In this document: piece after piece, positions 26,896 through 35,472 of the stretch
Numbering within the stretch: the first letter of the stretch is position 1
How the letters are laid out: each line of letters begins with the position of its first letter
DNA from: Chitinispirillaceae bacterium
Lineage (GTDB): Bacteria > Fibrobacterota > Chitinivibrionia > Chitinivibrionales > Chitinispirillaceae
DNA length: 64,000 nucleotides
Reading direction: 5' to 3'
NCBI GenBank assembly: GCA_016929595.1
Contig: JAFGIN010000220.1
Span: 1 to 64,000, forward strand
Made by a program: the position numbers and the translations under genes
Notes under the pieces: model-generated
The model's database searches: none
What the model saw: only the letters and a program-made list of their open reading frames with translations
What the model was told of the DNA's origin: nothing

Positions 26896-27381
26896 TCAGG
26901 ACTCTGTAGAACGGTTTTCCGATCGTTTAATTTGCTGCTCGTTCAACCTCTGAATTTTGTCGCGTAAGAGACCTGCATTTTCATACTGTTCGTTTCTGAT
27001 CGCTTCTGATAGAGCAAGCAGCAGACGATCTTTTTCACTGATTTTTCTTGATATCGGTTCCATTTTTTTTATCTTTTCTGACATTTGAGGTGTAATCATA
27101 TCTGATAATTTAATCGAAGTGTCAGAAGTTGGCTGAAAATTTTCATCGTCCACTTCAGAAAGTGAATTCTCATCGACATTAATGCTGCCTTCGTCATTAT
27201 CTGAAAGCGAAGAACTGTTCATTTCATTTTTATCTGAAATAAGCAATTCGTTGACAATGTCTATAACGTTGGTATTCAGGTCATTACAGAAAAAACAATC
27301 TATACATAAAGGTTTATATTCACCGTTCCGGATAACCGGTACCAGTGATGAAACCTCAAGATTACAATTAGAACATCTCAT
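26896..27381 (-). CDS. Zinc-finger / UVR-motif protein (McsA-like)
   Basis: 161 residues from the ATG at 27381, which has GAGG at ideal spacing; an upstream ATG at 27438 has none. N-terminal CSNC...CIDC (plus a nearby FFC) forms a probable zinc site. A long acidic Ser/Asn/Asp-rich linker follows, and a C-terminal UVR motif (LLLALSEAIRNEQYENAGLLRDKIQRL) resembles UvrB/UvrC and McsA contact helices. McsA-like proteins modulate arginine kinase McsB or Clp proteases in Gram-positives; no mcsB lies here, so the role is open. Confidence 0.72.
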   Translation of the reverse strand: MRCSNCNLEVSSLVPVIRNGEYKPLCIDCFFCNDLNTNVIDIVNELLISDKNEMNSSSLSDNDEGSINVDENSLSEVDDENFQPTSDTSIKLSDMITPQMSEKIKKMEPISRKISEKDRLLLALSEAIRNEQYENAGLLRDKIQRLNEQQIKRSENRSTES

Positions 27382-27765
27382 TTTAACCTCAATTATCTGA
27401 TCATACAATTCAGAGAATTGCTTGAAAAAAAACCTCATATGTGACTAACGTATGTGTATTTCGAATATTATCAATACAATACACGAAAAAATCCGGGTAC
27501 TGAACTTTGAACATACTGTAAAAGAACCGTTATTCACTCAGGATTGGGGTAGTAATAAATATAGCTATTGGAAACATGAGTTCTGCTAATTTTCGGGGAA
27601 TCTTCATTTTCCTACAATTAATTCTACGGCCTGCTGAGGGTGAAAACGACTTTTCAGTTCTTAAACAGAATATTTATTACGTTTAAATTTTATAAAAACA
27701 GTGTTCGTCTCAGTTACAATCGCGTTCAGGGTTATAGACATACAATGATATTTCAATGTACAATC

Positions 27766-30117
27766 ATGAGTATGATTCGCAATTCAATAACTCAACCAGT
27801 GATGATACCATCCGGGGTGCGGACGCTTCGTTTTCAGGGAAGCGGTAAAGTTGTGGTTACGCCTCACACTGACACTGTTATGCTGGAAACTGATAATGCT
27901 AACTATATGGTTAAGGTGCCGGGACATACTTTCAGTGATGGGGATGAGGTTGATTTTGAAATTGCCGGTGAGGTGGTTTATCTAAGTAAAAAAACGGAAC
28001 GGGTGGCAGGGTTCACAGTAAATATACTGCCAAAGGATGAACTGATTCTTCAGGATAATCCTGATGCGGATCTGTTAATAAAAACATTGAAATCATTCTT
28101 AACCGGGATCAATTCAGGAGAAGAGCTTTCGTCTCTTCCGGCTGATTTTCTTAAACAGATAGCTGTCGGTATAAAGGGCACAATTAATGAAAACCAGCAG
28201 GAACAGCTGGATATAATAATCGGGATGATCATTAAAAATGAACAACTGAATGTGCCTGAAATGGTAAAACAGTTACGTTCGCTTATTGCTGAACTTGGTA
28301 CCGATACATCAAATAAGACTCCCTTACTTACAAATATGAGACGTCTTGTTACATTTCCGGAATTAATGATAAGTGAGGGGATCTATCGGTTCCAGGACGT
28401 TTCTTCTGTTAAAGAGTTTCTTGGAAATCCAGAAAATGGCGGATGGGAAATTTTTTTGAGAGAACAGTTTGCCAGAGATGGCTGTATATGGTTGCGAATT
28501 GCCGAATCGGGGGACAAATTTCCGGGCGTGTTTCAGGTTTCAACTGCGGCTTTGAAAAACGAGTTAGTTTCAATGATTACATCGGTGTCAAGCGATATTC
28601 TCAGGCAGATTCCAGTTGAAACGTTTATGGATTTTATTAGTACTAATAATGGAATCGATAAAAAAATGTTGCATCTTTTGTCAGGACATATGTCAGTAGC
28701 GTCGGATTCACCTGTCATGTCTGATAGGATCAGTTCCCAGGCGCGGCTTCAATGGTTGCAGACAATTAAGGATCTGGGAGATTATTCAGAGAACCTTACT
28801 TTACTGCTGCCAGTCAGGAGTACGGAGCTTTTCCGTGGGGTGCTAGAAATAAGAGAAAAACATGGTGTACTGCAGGGGATGAGTCTCAACGATATCGGGA
28901 TTATTCCAGGGACAGGTAAAACCCCCATCTCTCTCATTGAAAATGCCATTGATGGCATTGGTCTTACATTTGAGAATAAATTAAGTAAAGGTGTAGTTTC
29001 TTTGGGATCCCTAAAAACAGAGCTGTATCGTCTTCTGGACGATACACACTCAACGGAACAGAGCCTGCCTTCATCTGAGTTACAGAAAAATAACAATGAT
29101 ACGGTTGGTGCTGTTGCTATCAAAGGGAGTCTGGGGACATCCCAGACCTTACTGAGTCAGGATGGTTCCCGTTTAAGAAATGGTGATTTTCCACAGAATG
29201 AATTCCTGTTAAAAAATCTTTTAAGGATAGGGGATGTTATCGATCAGGTAATCATTATTTCTGACAGTTTGGGTGATAAAGCACTATTCTCCGGAACTTC
29301 TTCTGAAATGCGGGAACGGTTACCGATACTTGCGAATTCAATTGAAACTCTGGTTCAACCCGGTAATTCTACAGAATCCGCCTGGTTGCAATTGCTAAAA
29401 GATGTTTCTTCTGTGCTGCCGATGTTAAAGTATATATGCAGTACGACACCCGCTTTACATTCTCTAAATACTCAACTTGAAGATGTAGTGGTTGAATTTA
29501 AAGCTTTCTTAAGCCAGGTTTTTGCAGACAGGAATAATAGTGCGGTTAAGGACCCGGCAGATGTACAAGAAATATTGGAATCTGAATTTTTTTCTGAAAA
29601 AACAGCGTCTGGAGATGCAACTGCGGCTGATGGCGGAAGTAGTATACCCCGTAAAGTCGTGGAACAATTGATTAACAGGATAGAATCTCTCCAGCTGCTG
29701 GCCAGGCAGGTAGCAACGCCGGAAGGTTCATCACAGATACTTGAGTTGCCTGTTAAAATTGGTAATGAGTGGACTGATGTAACACTTCAGATTATAAAAA
29801 AAGAAGCCCGGAAAAAAGATGGGACAAATGCGCAGAAACACTTTTCCATATACCTTGATACTGTACCATCACGTCTGGGAGGAATCCATGCGGTGCTTGA
29901 CTATGAAAAGGGGAAAAATCTTTCGATAACAATGGAGTTTGAGCAAAAGGAGGCGGCTTCCTGGTTTAAGGGAAATCAGGAAAATATCAGAAGAAGTTTA
30001 CAGGAGAATAATATACACTTTGTAAGTATCCATTTAAAAACACGGACGGATTCTGATGTAAACAGGGCTGCTGAGATGCCGGAAGACCGCAGTACTAAAT
30101 TTGATATAAAGGCTTGA
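27766..30117 (+). CDS. FliK-like large protein (hook-length-control-like C-terminus)
   Basis: About 783 residues from the ATG at 27766; the true start is uncertain (ATG 27745, ATG 27772 or GTG 27640 are in frame and none has a clear ribosome site). The 42 residues encoded before 27766 look non-coding. The C-terminus (about 690-765) has a FliK-type pattern: SIYLDTVPSRLGGIHAVLDY, SITMEFEQKEAASWFKGNQE, IRRSLQENNIHFVSIHLKT, like the secretion-switch domain of flagellar FliK. The long middle is helical and low in recognisable motifs. The next gene is an FlhB-cytoplasmic-domain homologue, the same pairing as Bacillus YlqG-YlqH, which supports the call. Confidence 0.65.
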   Translation: MSMIRNSITQPVMIPSGVRTLRFQGSGKVVVTPHTDTVMLETDNANYMVKVPGHTFSDGDEVDFEIAGEVVYLSKKTERVAGFTVNILPKDELILQDNPDADLLIKTLKSFLTGINSGEELSSLPADFLKQIAVGIKGTINENQQEQLDIIIGMIIKNEQLNVPEMVKQLRSLIAELGTDTSNKTPLLTNMRRLVTFPELMISEGIYRFQDVSSVKEFLGNPENGGWEIFLREQFARDGCIWLRIAESGDKFPGVFQVSTAALKNELVSMITSVSSDILRQIPVETFMDFISTNNGIDKKMLHLLSGHMSVASDSPVMSDRISSQARLQWLQTIKDLGDYSENLTLLLPVRSTELFRGVLEIREKHGVLQGMSLNDIGIIPGTGKTPISLIENAIDGIGLTFENKLSKGVVSLGSLKTELYRLLDDTHSTEQSLPSSELQKNNNDTVGAVAIKGSLGTSQTLLSQDGSRLRNGDFPQNEFLLKNLLRIGDVIDQVIIISDSLGDKALFSGTSSEMRERLPILANSIETLVQPGNSTESAWLQLLKDVSSVLPMLKYICSTTPALHSLNTQLEDVVVEFKAFLSQVFADRNNSAVKDPADVQEILESEFFSEKTASGDATAADGGSSIPRKVVEQLINRIESLQLLARQVATPEGSSQILELPVKIGNEWTDVTLQIIKKEARKKDGTNAQKHFSIYLDTVPSRLGGIHAVLDYEKGKNLSITMEFEQKEAASWFKGNQENIRRSLQENNIHFVSIHLKTRTDSDVNRAAEMPEDRSTKFDIKA

Positions 30118-30118
30118 A

Positions 30119-30403
30119 ATGAAAAAAAAAGAGAGTAGAGAAAAGGCGGTTGCTCTCAGGTACAGGGAACATGAGGACCGGGCACCTCGGGTGGTTGCAA
30201 AAGGTGAGGGCCATGTAGCGCAGCGAATTTTAGAAACAGCTCGTCAGAATAACATTCCTGTTTATCAGGACCATGATCTTCTGGAGTTACTGGCGCAGGT
30301 AGATATTGACAGAGAAATACCATCAGAATTATATACTGCGGTTGCAGAAATATTAAGCTGGATATACCGCGCAAACAGTGAGATGAGGGCAACTCATTTA
30401 TGA
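30119..30403 (+). CDS. FlhB-like cytoplasmic-domain protein
   Basis: 94 residues matching the C-terminal cytoplasmic domain of FlhB/YscU type III export proteins: AVALRYREHEDRAPRVVAKG, ERILETARQNNIPVYQD, LLELLAQVDIDREIPSELY. The membrane domain and the NPTH autocleavage loop of full FlhB are absent; this is the stand-alone form (FlhB2/YlqH). Such proteins can partly replace FlhB's C-domain in substrate switching. It starts one base after the FliK-like stop with AAAGG upstream, and its own stop overlaps the next start (ATGA). Confidence 0.9.
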   Translation: MKKKESREKAVALRYREHEDRAPRVVAKGEGHVAQRILETARQNNIPVYQDHDLLELLAQVDIDREIPSELYTAVAEILSWIYRANSEMRATHL

Positions 30404-31134
30404 AGAGGCTCACGATTGCATTTTTGATAGTAGTATTACACTCTACTGTTGATGCTGGAGTCCAGGAAGTCGTATTCATTGGAATTACCGGTGATGGTGC
30501 GCCGGCAATCGAAAATACGTTTGAACTGCAGTTGAGAAAAAGGTTATCAACGCAGTCATCACTCTATCTTGCTGATTGTATTGTATCGCAACGGTATGCA
30601 CGAATGATAAAATTCAACTATTATCCGGTAGTTTCAAGAGAACTGGTTGAATCAATTGAATCGTTTGCTACAGATACAACCCTTTTCGTTTGGGGGACAG
30701 TTAAAAGATGTGATGTCACCACTGTCCGGAAAAATTTTTTAAAAACCGCAGTAAAAGGCGTTCTGGAAATAAATCTGACGGTCTATAGCCTTGACACAAA
30801 AAATTATTCCTATTCCGGTGTTATATTCGCTGATGTAGAAGAGCCAGGGAAGTACAGTCTTTTTGCAGATCAAAAAAAGAGTTCCCATGTTGATGCAATT
30901 AAAAGGCAGGAAGTTCTGCAGAAATGCATCGATGAAGCTGTGACCAAAACGACGGCGATGATTAATGCGCTGGTTCAGAAGAATGTTGGAGAAAAAACAA
31001 CCGTTCCGGAAAATGTTGAGGAAAACAAAGTACCTTCAATCTATGATGTTTTTACTGTTCCCAGTGTAAAAGCACGCGAAGTAAATGAAGAAAACAAACC
31101 GGCGGAAAAAAAGGAGGAAGAAAGTGAAAAATGA
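30400..31134 (+). CDS. Exported protein of unknown function, charged tail
   Basis: 244 residues. A signal peptide (MKRLTIAFLIVVLHSTVDAG) precedes a mixed alpha/beta domain of about 180 residues with one notable block (TLFVWGTVKRCDVTTVRKNF) and a Glu/Lys-rich C-terminal tail. Some features recall periplasmic proteins with an ABA-type nucleotide-binding-like fold, but I cannot name a family. Translationally coupled to the FlhB-like gene, so it may belong to the flagellar or envelope export context. Confidence 0.75.
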   Translation: MKRLTIAFLIVVLHSTVDAGVQEVVFIGITGDGAPAIENTFELQLRKRLSTQSSLYLADCIVSQRYARMIKFNYYPVVSRELVESIESFATDTTLFVWGTVKRCDVTTVRKNFLKTAVKGVLEINLTVYSLDTKNYSYSGVIFADVEEPGKYSLFADQKKSSHVDAIKRQEVLQKCIDEAVTKTTAMINALVQKNVGEKTTVPENVEENKVPSIYDVFTVPSVKAREVNEENKPAEKKEEESEK

Positions 31135-31243
31135 GAAAGCCTTGAGCGTTTTATTGCAACAATTACGGGAACGGTTCGTAATAGGGGTTATTACAGATTG
31201 GCCTGTTGCAAATAATGCTTGCTGTGATCTTTTTTTAAATTAG
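31124..31243 (+). CDS. Possible 39-residue protein with strong ribosome site
   Basis: GTG at 31124 preceded by AAGGAGGAAGAAA, an excellent Shine-Dalgarno at proper spacing. The frame runs to TAG at 31243 and encodes MKNEKALSVLLQQLRERFVI followed by GVITDWPVANNACCDLFLN. It overlaps the end of the preceding gene by 11 bases in another frame. The first half is a plausible amphipathic helix; it contains a CC pair. It could be a real microprotein or the stub of a longer decayed gene. No homologue recognised. Confidence 0.35.
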   Translation: MKNEKALSVLLQQLRERFVIGVITDWPVANNACCDLFLN

Positions 31244-31324
31244 CATTTACAGCAATAGTTTCGATGATATACTATATTATATATTTATTTACTAATATTG
31301 ATCTCTGATTATTCGGAGGGTATT

Positions 31325-31660
31325 ATGGCGGAAATTGGTTCATACAGAAATGTTTTTGATGATTCCAAAGAGTTTAATAAACTTAATGATTTGATTCTTG
31401 GAGCAATACAGGAGTTTTCTGATTATCGTAAGGGTAATCTGACTTACGGTGAAATAATGTTCGTCATGGAGTGTATCCTCGATACATTACGGGGAGGTTC
31501 TGAAAAAGATGCTCAGGCGAATGATCAGATAAAAGGTCTCAATGATGCTCCTACATTCACAACACTTCTTTCAATCACTTCGAGACTTGTGGAACAGCTA
31601 CTGAAAAAAGGGGTAATCAACAGTGCTGATGAAGCATATATTCTTCATGGTGATGAATAG
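31325..31660 (+). CDS. Small helical protein of unknown function
   Basis: 111 residues from the ATG at 31325, which follows TCGGAGGGT; a TTG nine codons upstream is less likely. Predicted mostly alpha-helical, no Cys, no signal peptide, acidic. It directly precedes an anti-sigma kinase-like gene and the STAS genes and is probably co-transcribed, so it may be a regulator or partner of that switch. No family recognised. Confidence 0.65.
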   Translation: MAEIGSYRNVFDDSKEFNKLNDLILGAIQEFSDYRKGNLTYGEIMFVMECILDTLRGGSEKDAQANDQIKGLNDAPTFTTLLSITSRLVEQLLKKGVINSADEAYILHGDE

Positions 31661-31699
31661 AGCTGTTGATTTATCAAACAGAAAGGTTTTATTCCAATA

Positions 31700-32158
31700 A
31701 TGGATATCTCTTTTCCTTATCACATTAAGCTTTGTTTTCCTGGTAACCTCGAGTATATTCCTGCTGTTCGAAAGTATATCTCTGAACTCCTCCAGATATC
31801 CAGTTTTTCACCAAAGTTTGCATATCGTTCAGAAATAATCGTAGATGAACTTTGTAATAATGCAGTTAACTTTGGTTGTCGCGCAGAGGATGCTCGTGTT
31901 GAGCTTGAGTGTACTTTTTTTAATGATCGTATAGAGTTTACCATAAAAGACCAGGGCGGGTTGAAAGAAAACGTTGATAAACTCAGGTCCTCTCTGGACA
32001 GTCCCGTATCAGGTAGCGACTCCGGTATGATGCCTCACCAGGGGATGGGGCTGGAAATCGTTAGAATGCTTTCAGAAAAACTGGATGTAAAAATTGACAA
32101 AGAAAATCTTACATCGGTTCATGTTGTCAGAAAACGTGAAAATTCAGCATCTGAATGA
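31700..32158 (+). CDS. RsbW-like anti-sigma ATP-binding protein
   Basis: 152 residues with the GHKL/HATPase_c_2 fold of anti-sigma-factor serine kinases: opening PGNLEYIPAVRKYISELL, N-box DELCNNAVNFG (E50, N54), DQGG, and GMGLEIVRML as the G2 box. In RsbW/SpoIIAB these bind ATP, phosphorylate a STAS protein and sequester a sigma factor. The N-box His/Tyr position is Phe here. Two STAS-containing genes follow, supplying obvious partners; no sigma factor is adjacent. Confidence 0.88.
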   Translation: MDISFPYHIKLCFPGNLEYIPAVRKYISELLQISSFSPKFAYRSEIIVDELCNNAVNFGCRAEDARVELECTFFNDRIEFTIKDQGGLKENVDKLRSSLDSPVSGSDSGMMPHQGMGLEIVRMLSEKLDVKIDKENLTSVHVVRKRENSASE

Positions 32159-32178
32159 AATTATAATCAGGATATTAT

Positions 32179-32973
32179 ATGTCGAGTACGTTTAAGATAG
32201 ACATTGAAGAGCTCTCCTCGATTCCGGGAGTTGTGATTGTTCGTTTTCAGGGCTCACTGGAATCTGAAACAATCGGTGCAATAGAAAAAATATTTACTCG
32301 TGTGCAGATGGGGGACAGCGTATTTGCAGTTGCAGATATGGGTTCTGTAAATCTAATATCATCAGCTGCCCTCGGTGAACTTATGGGGGCACGAAAGCGA
32401 CTGATTGAATTAGGTGGGGATCTGGTTCTTGCTGGCGTAATCCTTGAGATTCGAACAAAGTTGAATTTAATGGGAGCATCAAAGATATTCAAAATCTTTA
32501 ATGATGTTCGTTCTGCAATAAATGCGTATAAATGGGAAACCGGGAAAAAGTCAGAGCAGGTAGAGCTGACATTCCCATCAAACCTTAAAATGGTTCCGGC
32601 TGTCCGGCAGTTAATCAGCAGGGTAGCTCGTCAGAAAGGTTATGGGAACAGGGACTCGTTCAGAATCGAAACGATTGTTGATGAAATCTGTAATAATGCG
32701 ATAGAGCATGGTTTAAACGATTCGAATTTGAATATCGGAATTAAAGTGGATATTGATCCTGATAAAATTGAGATCGATGTTACCAATATCAGTGATCCAG
32801 AAAAGATATTCTCTTTAAAAACACACCTTAAACCCGAAGAGCATCTGGAAATTCAGAATGATGAAAGACGGGGCAGAGGATTGATGTTGATCAAGATGCT
32901 TACTGATGAATTAACCTTTAATATTTCTGAACAGGGTACTGTTGTGCACGTTAAAAAGGTCAGAGAGGAATAG
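32179..32973 (+). CDS. STAS-HATPase fusion (antagonist joined to anti-sigma kinase)
   Basis: 264 residues. Residues 1-115 form a STAS domain with the usual phospho-Ser region LISSAALGEL (S61/S62). Residues 128-262 form an RsbW-like HATPase domain: PSNLKMVPAVRQLISRV, N-box DEICNNAIEHG (E169, N173, H177), and GRGLMLIKML. Normally these are two proteins that bind each other, the kinase phosphorylating the STAS protein. Here they are one chain, so self-phosphorylation or a locked intramolecular complex is possible. Preceded by AGGA; stop lies six bases before the free STAS gene. Confidence 0.88.
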   Translation: MSSTFKIDIEELSSIPGVVIVRFQGSLESETIGAIEKIFTRVQMGDSVFAVADMGSVNLISSAALGELMGARKRLIELGGDLVLAGVILEIRTKLNLMGASKIFKIFNDVRSAINAYKWETGKKSEQVELTFPSNLKMVPAVRQLISRVARQKGYGNRDSFRIETIVDEICNNAIEHGLNDSNLNIGIKVDIDPDKIEIDVTNISDPEKIFSLKTHLKPEEHLEIQNDERRGRGLMLIKMLTDELTFNISEQGTVVHVKKVREE

Positions 32974-32979
32974 ATTGAT

Positions 32980-33336
32980 ATGGAGTCTCAAATTGAATTA
33001 ATTTATGAAGAGATTCGTGGCCGGGAGAATGCAAAGTTGATCCATTTCATTGGTGATCTTGATGCTACTAATGTGGAAACAGTGCTGGAGAAGGTTATCA
33101 ATCTTTTTAACGATGGTGTCGTAAAACTTGTTGTAGATTTCAAACAATTACGTTATGTAAATAGTACCGGTCTTGGAATTCTGCTGCATTTTTCCAAATC
33201 AGCAAAAGAAAAAGGCGGTTGTTTTAAAATCGCAAATATTAATGAAAATGTCTATGAAATAATAGAGATTATCGGTGCAGCATCTCTCCTGGAAATTTAT
33301 GATGATCTTGATGAGGCTGTAGCTGCTGTTGATTAA
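32980..33336 (+). CDS. STAS anti-sigma-factor antagonist
   Basis: 118-residue single STAS domain; the canonical phospho-acceptor Ser 62 sits in LRYVNSTGLGILL. Unphosphorylated antagonists bind the anti-sigma kinase and release its client; phosphorylation blocks this and PP2C/SpoIIE phosphatases reverse it. Ribosome site AGAGGAA. Completes the partner-switching module 31700-33336. The downstream lipoprotein gene follows after about 46 bases. Confidence 0.92.
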   Translation: MESQIELIYEEIRGRENAKLIHFIGDLDATNVETVLEKVINLFNDGVVKLVVDFKQLRYVNSTGLGILLHFSKSAKEKGGCFKIANINENVYEIIEIIGAASLLEIYDDLDEAVAAVD

Positions 33337-33382
33337 AAGTAAAAAACTATTAACTCCCCTTAACATACTGAGGTTTTGTTTA

Positions 33383-35014
33383 ATGAAACGATTGATTCTG
33401 CTGGCTGTTGCTGCGTTACTCGCAAGCGGTTGTTCAAATCAAAAAAAAGTATCTGATCCGTTGTTGAAAATCGGCTCAAAAACCTTAACAAAGGATGATC
33501 ACGAAAGTTACAAAAAGGCTATGCGCTTTTATCCGTCCGCATTGTCTGGCTATTTTCCGGAGAATTTTTCGGAAATCACCAGAATGATTGAAGTTGAAGT
33601 TCTCAGTTCCAAAGCATCTAATATGAAATCAAAAGTCATGAATAGTAAGGACTGGGAGTGGAAAAAGAGATTTTTTCCAGCGCAGATGTATCTTATTGAG
33701 CATCTTCCAAAAACACTTGGTTTTACTGAACTGGAGCTCAAGACGCACTATAATCAGAACCTTGAGAAATTCCGTACAACTGTGAAAGTTGACACAACGG
33801 GAAGGGATTCCTCATATGTGATGCCGTTTGAGGAGGTGCAAAACAAAATAGTCGATGATATGTTTTATGCTAAATTCCCACCGGATTCAGCGTTCCGTGC
33901 ACGTTTTGCTCAGGCACCTGACGATACCATTACAATAAAGAACGAATGGATTTATAGCATCCGAACCCGGATTCCTGAATATTTTATGAAATATTACTTC
34001 GAAAAGGAGTATGGAAAACCTTTTCCAGATTCACTTTCAGAGATTTACGGTGATGGCAAAGCAATTACTCCCCAGGATTTTGACGTCATTCTGTCCTGGA
34101 TTCCTGAAGGAAGAAGAAAACCGTATATGGAAGCGGATGGAAATAGAGAGCTTGTTGAGTGGTTGTTAAAGTGGAAGCTGTTTTCAAAACAAGCAGAAGT
34201 CGCCGGTATAACCAGTGAACCATTCTTCCGTAATGTTATGGACTGGGCATTGAAAATCTGCGTTGCAGACACCTATATGGAAACAGAGTATAGCAAAATA
34301 CTGCCAAAAGATTTTCCGGTTGATACTTCAATGGTTACTTTTGCCGCTTATGATGATGCTTATTCTGCGACGGAAAGCCTGTCGTCTGATGATATTGCGG
34401 TTAAAGTCAATGAATTTCAAAGGGTCAGAAAGTCAATATTTTATGACAGCATGATGTATTCGCTAAGGACAAATGCAAAGGTGTCATTTCTTCAGTCGGA
34501 TTTTCGGGATGAACGGGATCAGGATCCTGTGGCGCTTCTTCGTAAAGCGGACTCGTTAAGAGATACTGGTGCTGTTGATCAGGCTCAGAGTGTCTACCAG
34601 ACTCTTTCTCAAAATTTCCTCTTCTGTAAGGAAGGTTGGAACGCCCTGGTGGAACTGGCTAAACTGCAAACTGAAAAACAGTCTTACATACAAGCTATCT
34701 CGAATTATCGAAAGTACCTTCTGCTTACAAATGATGACGATAAACGATGTAATACATTTTTTATGATAGGTTTTATCTATGACGAGCATCTTAACAAGCC
34801 AGAAAAAGCGGAACGAAACTACAAATGGATTCTTAAAAACGCACGAGATTGCGAGTTGGCTGATGATGCCGAATTTATGGTCTTACACCTTGATGAACCT
34901 ATGTCAAGTGTTGAAGAGTTGCGCGCTGAAGCTCTCAGGCAGGGAAGAAAGATCGAATCGTTTGATGATGATGTGAGCACATCTCAAACTGATGCAACGG
35001 CTGCAGCAAACTGA
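33383..35014 (+). CDS. TPR lipoprotein with SurA/PpiC-like N-terminal region
   Basis: 543 residues from the ATG at 33383 (TGAGG upstream), which starts a lipoprotein signal: MKRLILLAVAALLASGCSNQ, lipidated Cys in the box LASGC. Residues 25-150 resemble the chaperone segment of SurA/PpiC proteins (LKIGSKTLTKDDHESY, THYNQNLEKFRTTVKV), but no parvulin catalytic domain is evident. Residues 390-500 show TPR-like helices (VYQTLSQNFLFCKEGWNALV, AISNYRKYLLL). Probably an envelope assembly or chaperone factor. Followed by a strong terminator. Confidence 0.72.
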   Translation: MKRLILLAVAALLASGCSNQKKVSDPLLKIGSKTLTKDDHESYKKAMRFYPSALSGYFPENFSEITRMIEVEVLSSKASNMKSKVMNSKDWEWKKRFFPAQMYLIEHLPKTLGFTELELKTHYNQNLEKFRTTVKVDTTGRDSSYVMPFEEVQNKIVDDMFYAKFPPDSAFRARFAQAPDDTITIKNEWIYSIRTRIPEYFMKYYFEKEYGKPFPDSLSEIYGDGKAITPQDFDVILSWIPEGRRKPYMEADGNRELVEWLLKWKLFSKQAEVAGITSEPFFRNVMDWALKICVADTYMETEYSKILPKDFPVDTSMVTFAAYDDAYSATESLSSDDIAVKVNEFQRVRKSIFYDSMMYSLRTNAKVSFLQSDFRDERDQDPVALLRKADSLRDTGAVDQAQSVYQTLSQNFLFCKEGWNALVELAKLQTEKQSYIQAISNYRKYLLLTNDDDKRCNTFFMIGFIYDEHLNKPEKAERNYKWILKNARDCELADDAEFMVLHLDEPMSSVEELRAEALRQGRKIESFDDDVSTSQTDATAAAN

Positions 35015-35100
35015 CACTTTTATACCAAACTTATTCATCAGAGATGGGTGTACATCACCTATGACCTGGTAGATAAGTCTGCTTTAGTAACGAGTTAAAA

Positions 35101-35130
35101 AAATCCCCGATTGTATAATCGGGGATTTTT
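35101..35130 (+). terminator. Rho-independent terminator
   Basis: Perfect 12-bp stem AAATCCCCGATT (35101-35112) with AATCGGGGATTT (35117-35128), loop GTAT, then further T residues. Ends the rightward 27.7-35 kb transcription unit. Confidence 0.9.
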
Positions 35131-35472
35131 TATTGGTAAAAAGAAGAATATTTAACCTGAATTCGGCGACCGGTGATGATCCCGAATGGAACTCGGGACC
35201 TATTCAGTTGAAAGATATTGTCATTCCATATTTTAAGGATAGGTATTCAGTGCTGCCGCACTGTTGATTATACATATTTCCATTTAAATGTGGAAAGACT
35301 TGACCATGCAAAAGGCTACAATCAAAGTACCAGTATCGAAGTACTGGAAATCCTATCTTAGCTGAATAACCGCCCTGGCGGCCAACAACACCCTTGAAGA
35401 TGTTATCGGCTGGTGAAAAGATCACGAGCCCGGGACGCGTTATTCGCGTCAATCTACTGCTGTTTTTAAGGC
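35131..35472. other. Intergenic stretch between convergent genes
   Basis: No supported gene. It has small inverted repeats (TCCCGAATGGAACTCGGGA near 35182-35200; GACGCGTTATTCGCGTC near 35435-35451). A minus-strand frame of 82 codons (35204-35452) starts with TTG without a ribosome site and resembles no family. Confidence 0.5.

Noticed and set aside
35204-35452. 82-codon minus-strand frame
   Set aside because: TTG start without ribosome site, overlaps small inverted repeats, no homologue recognised.
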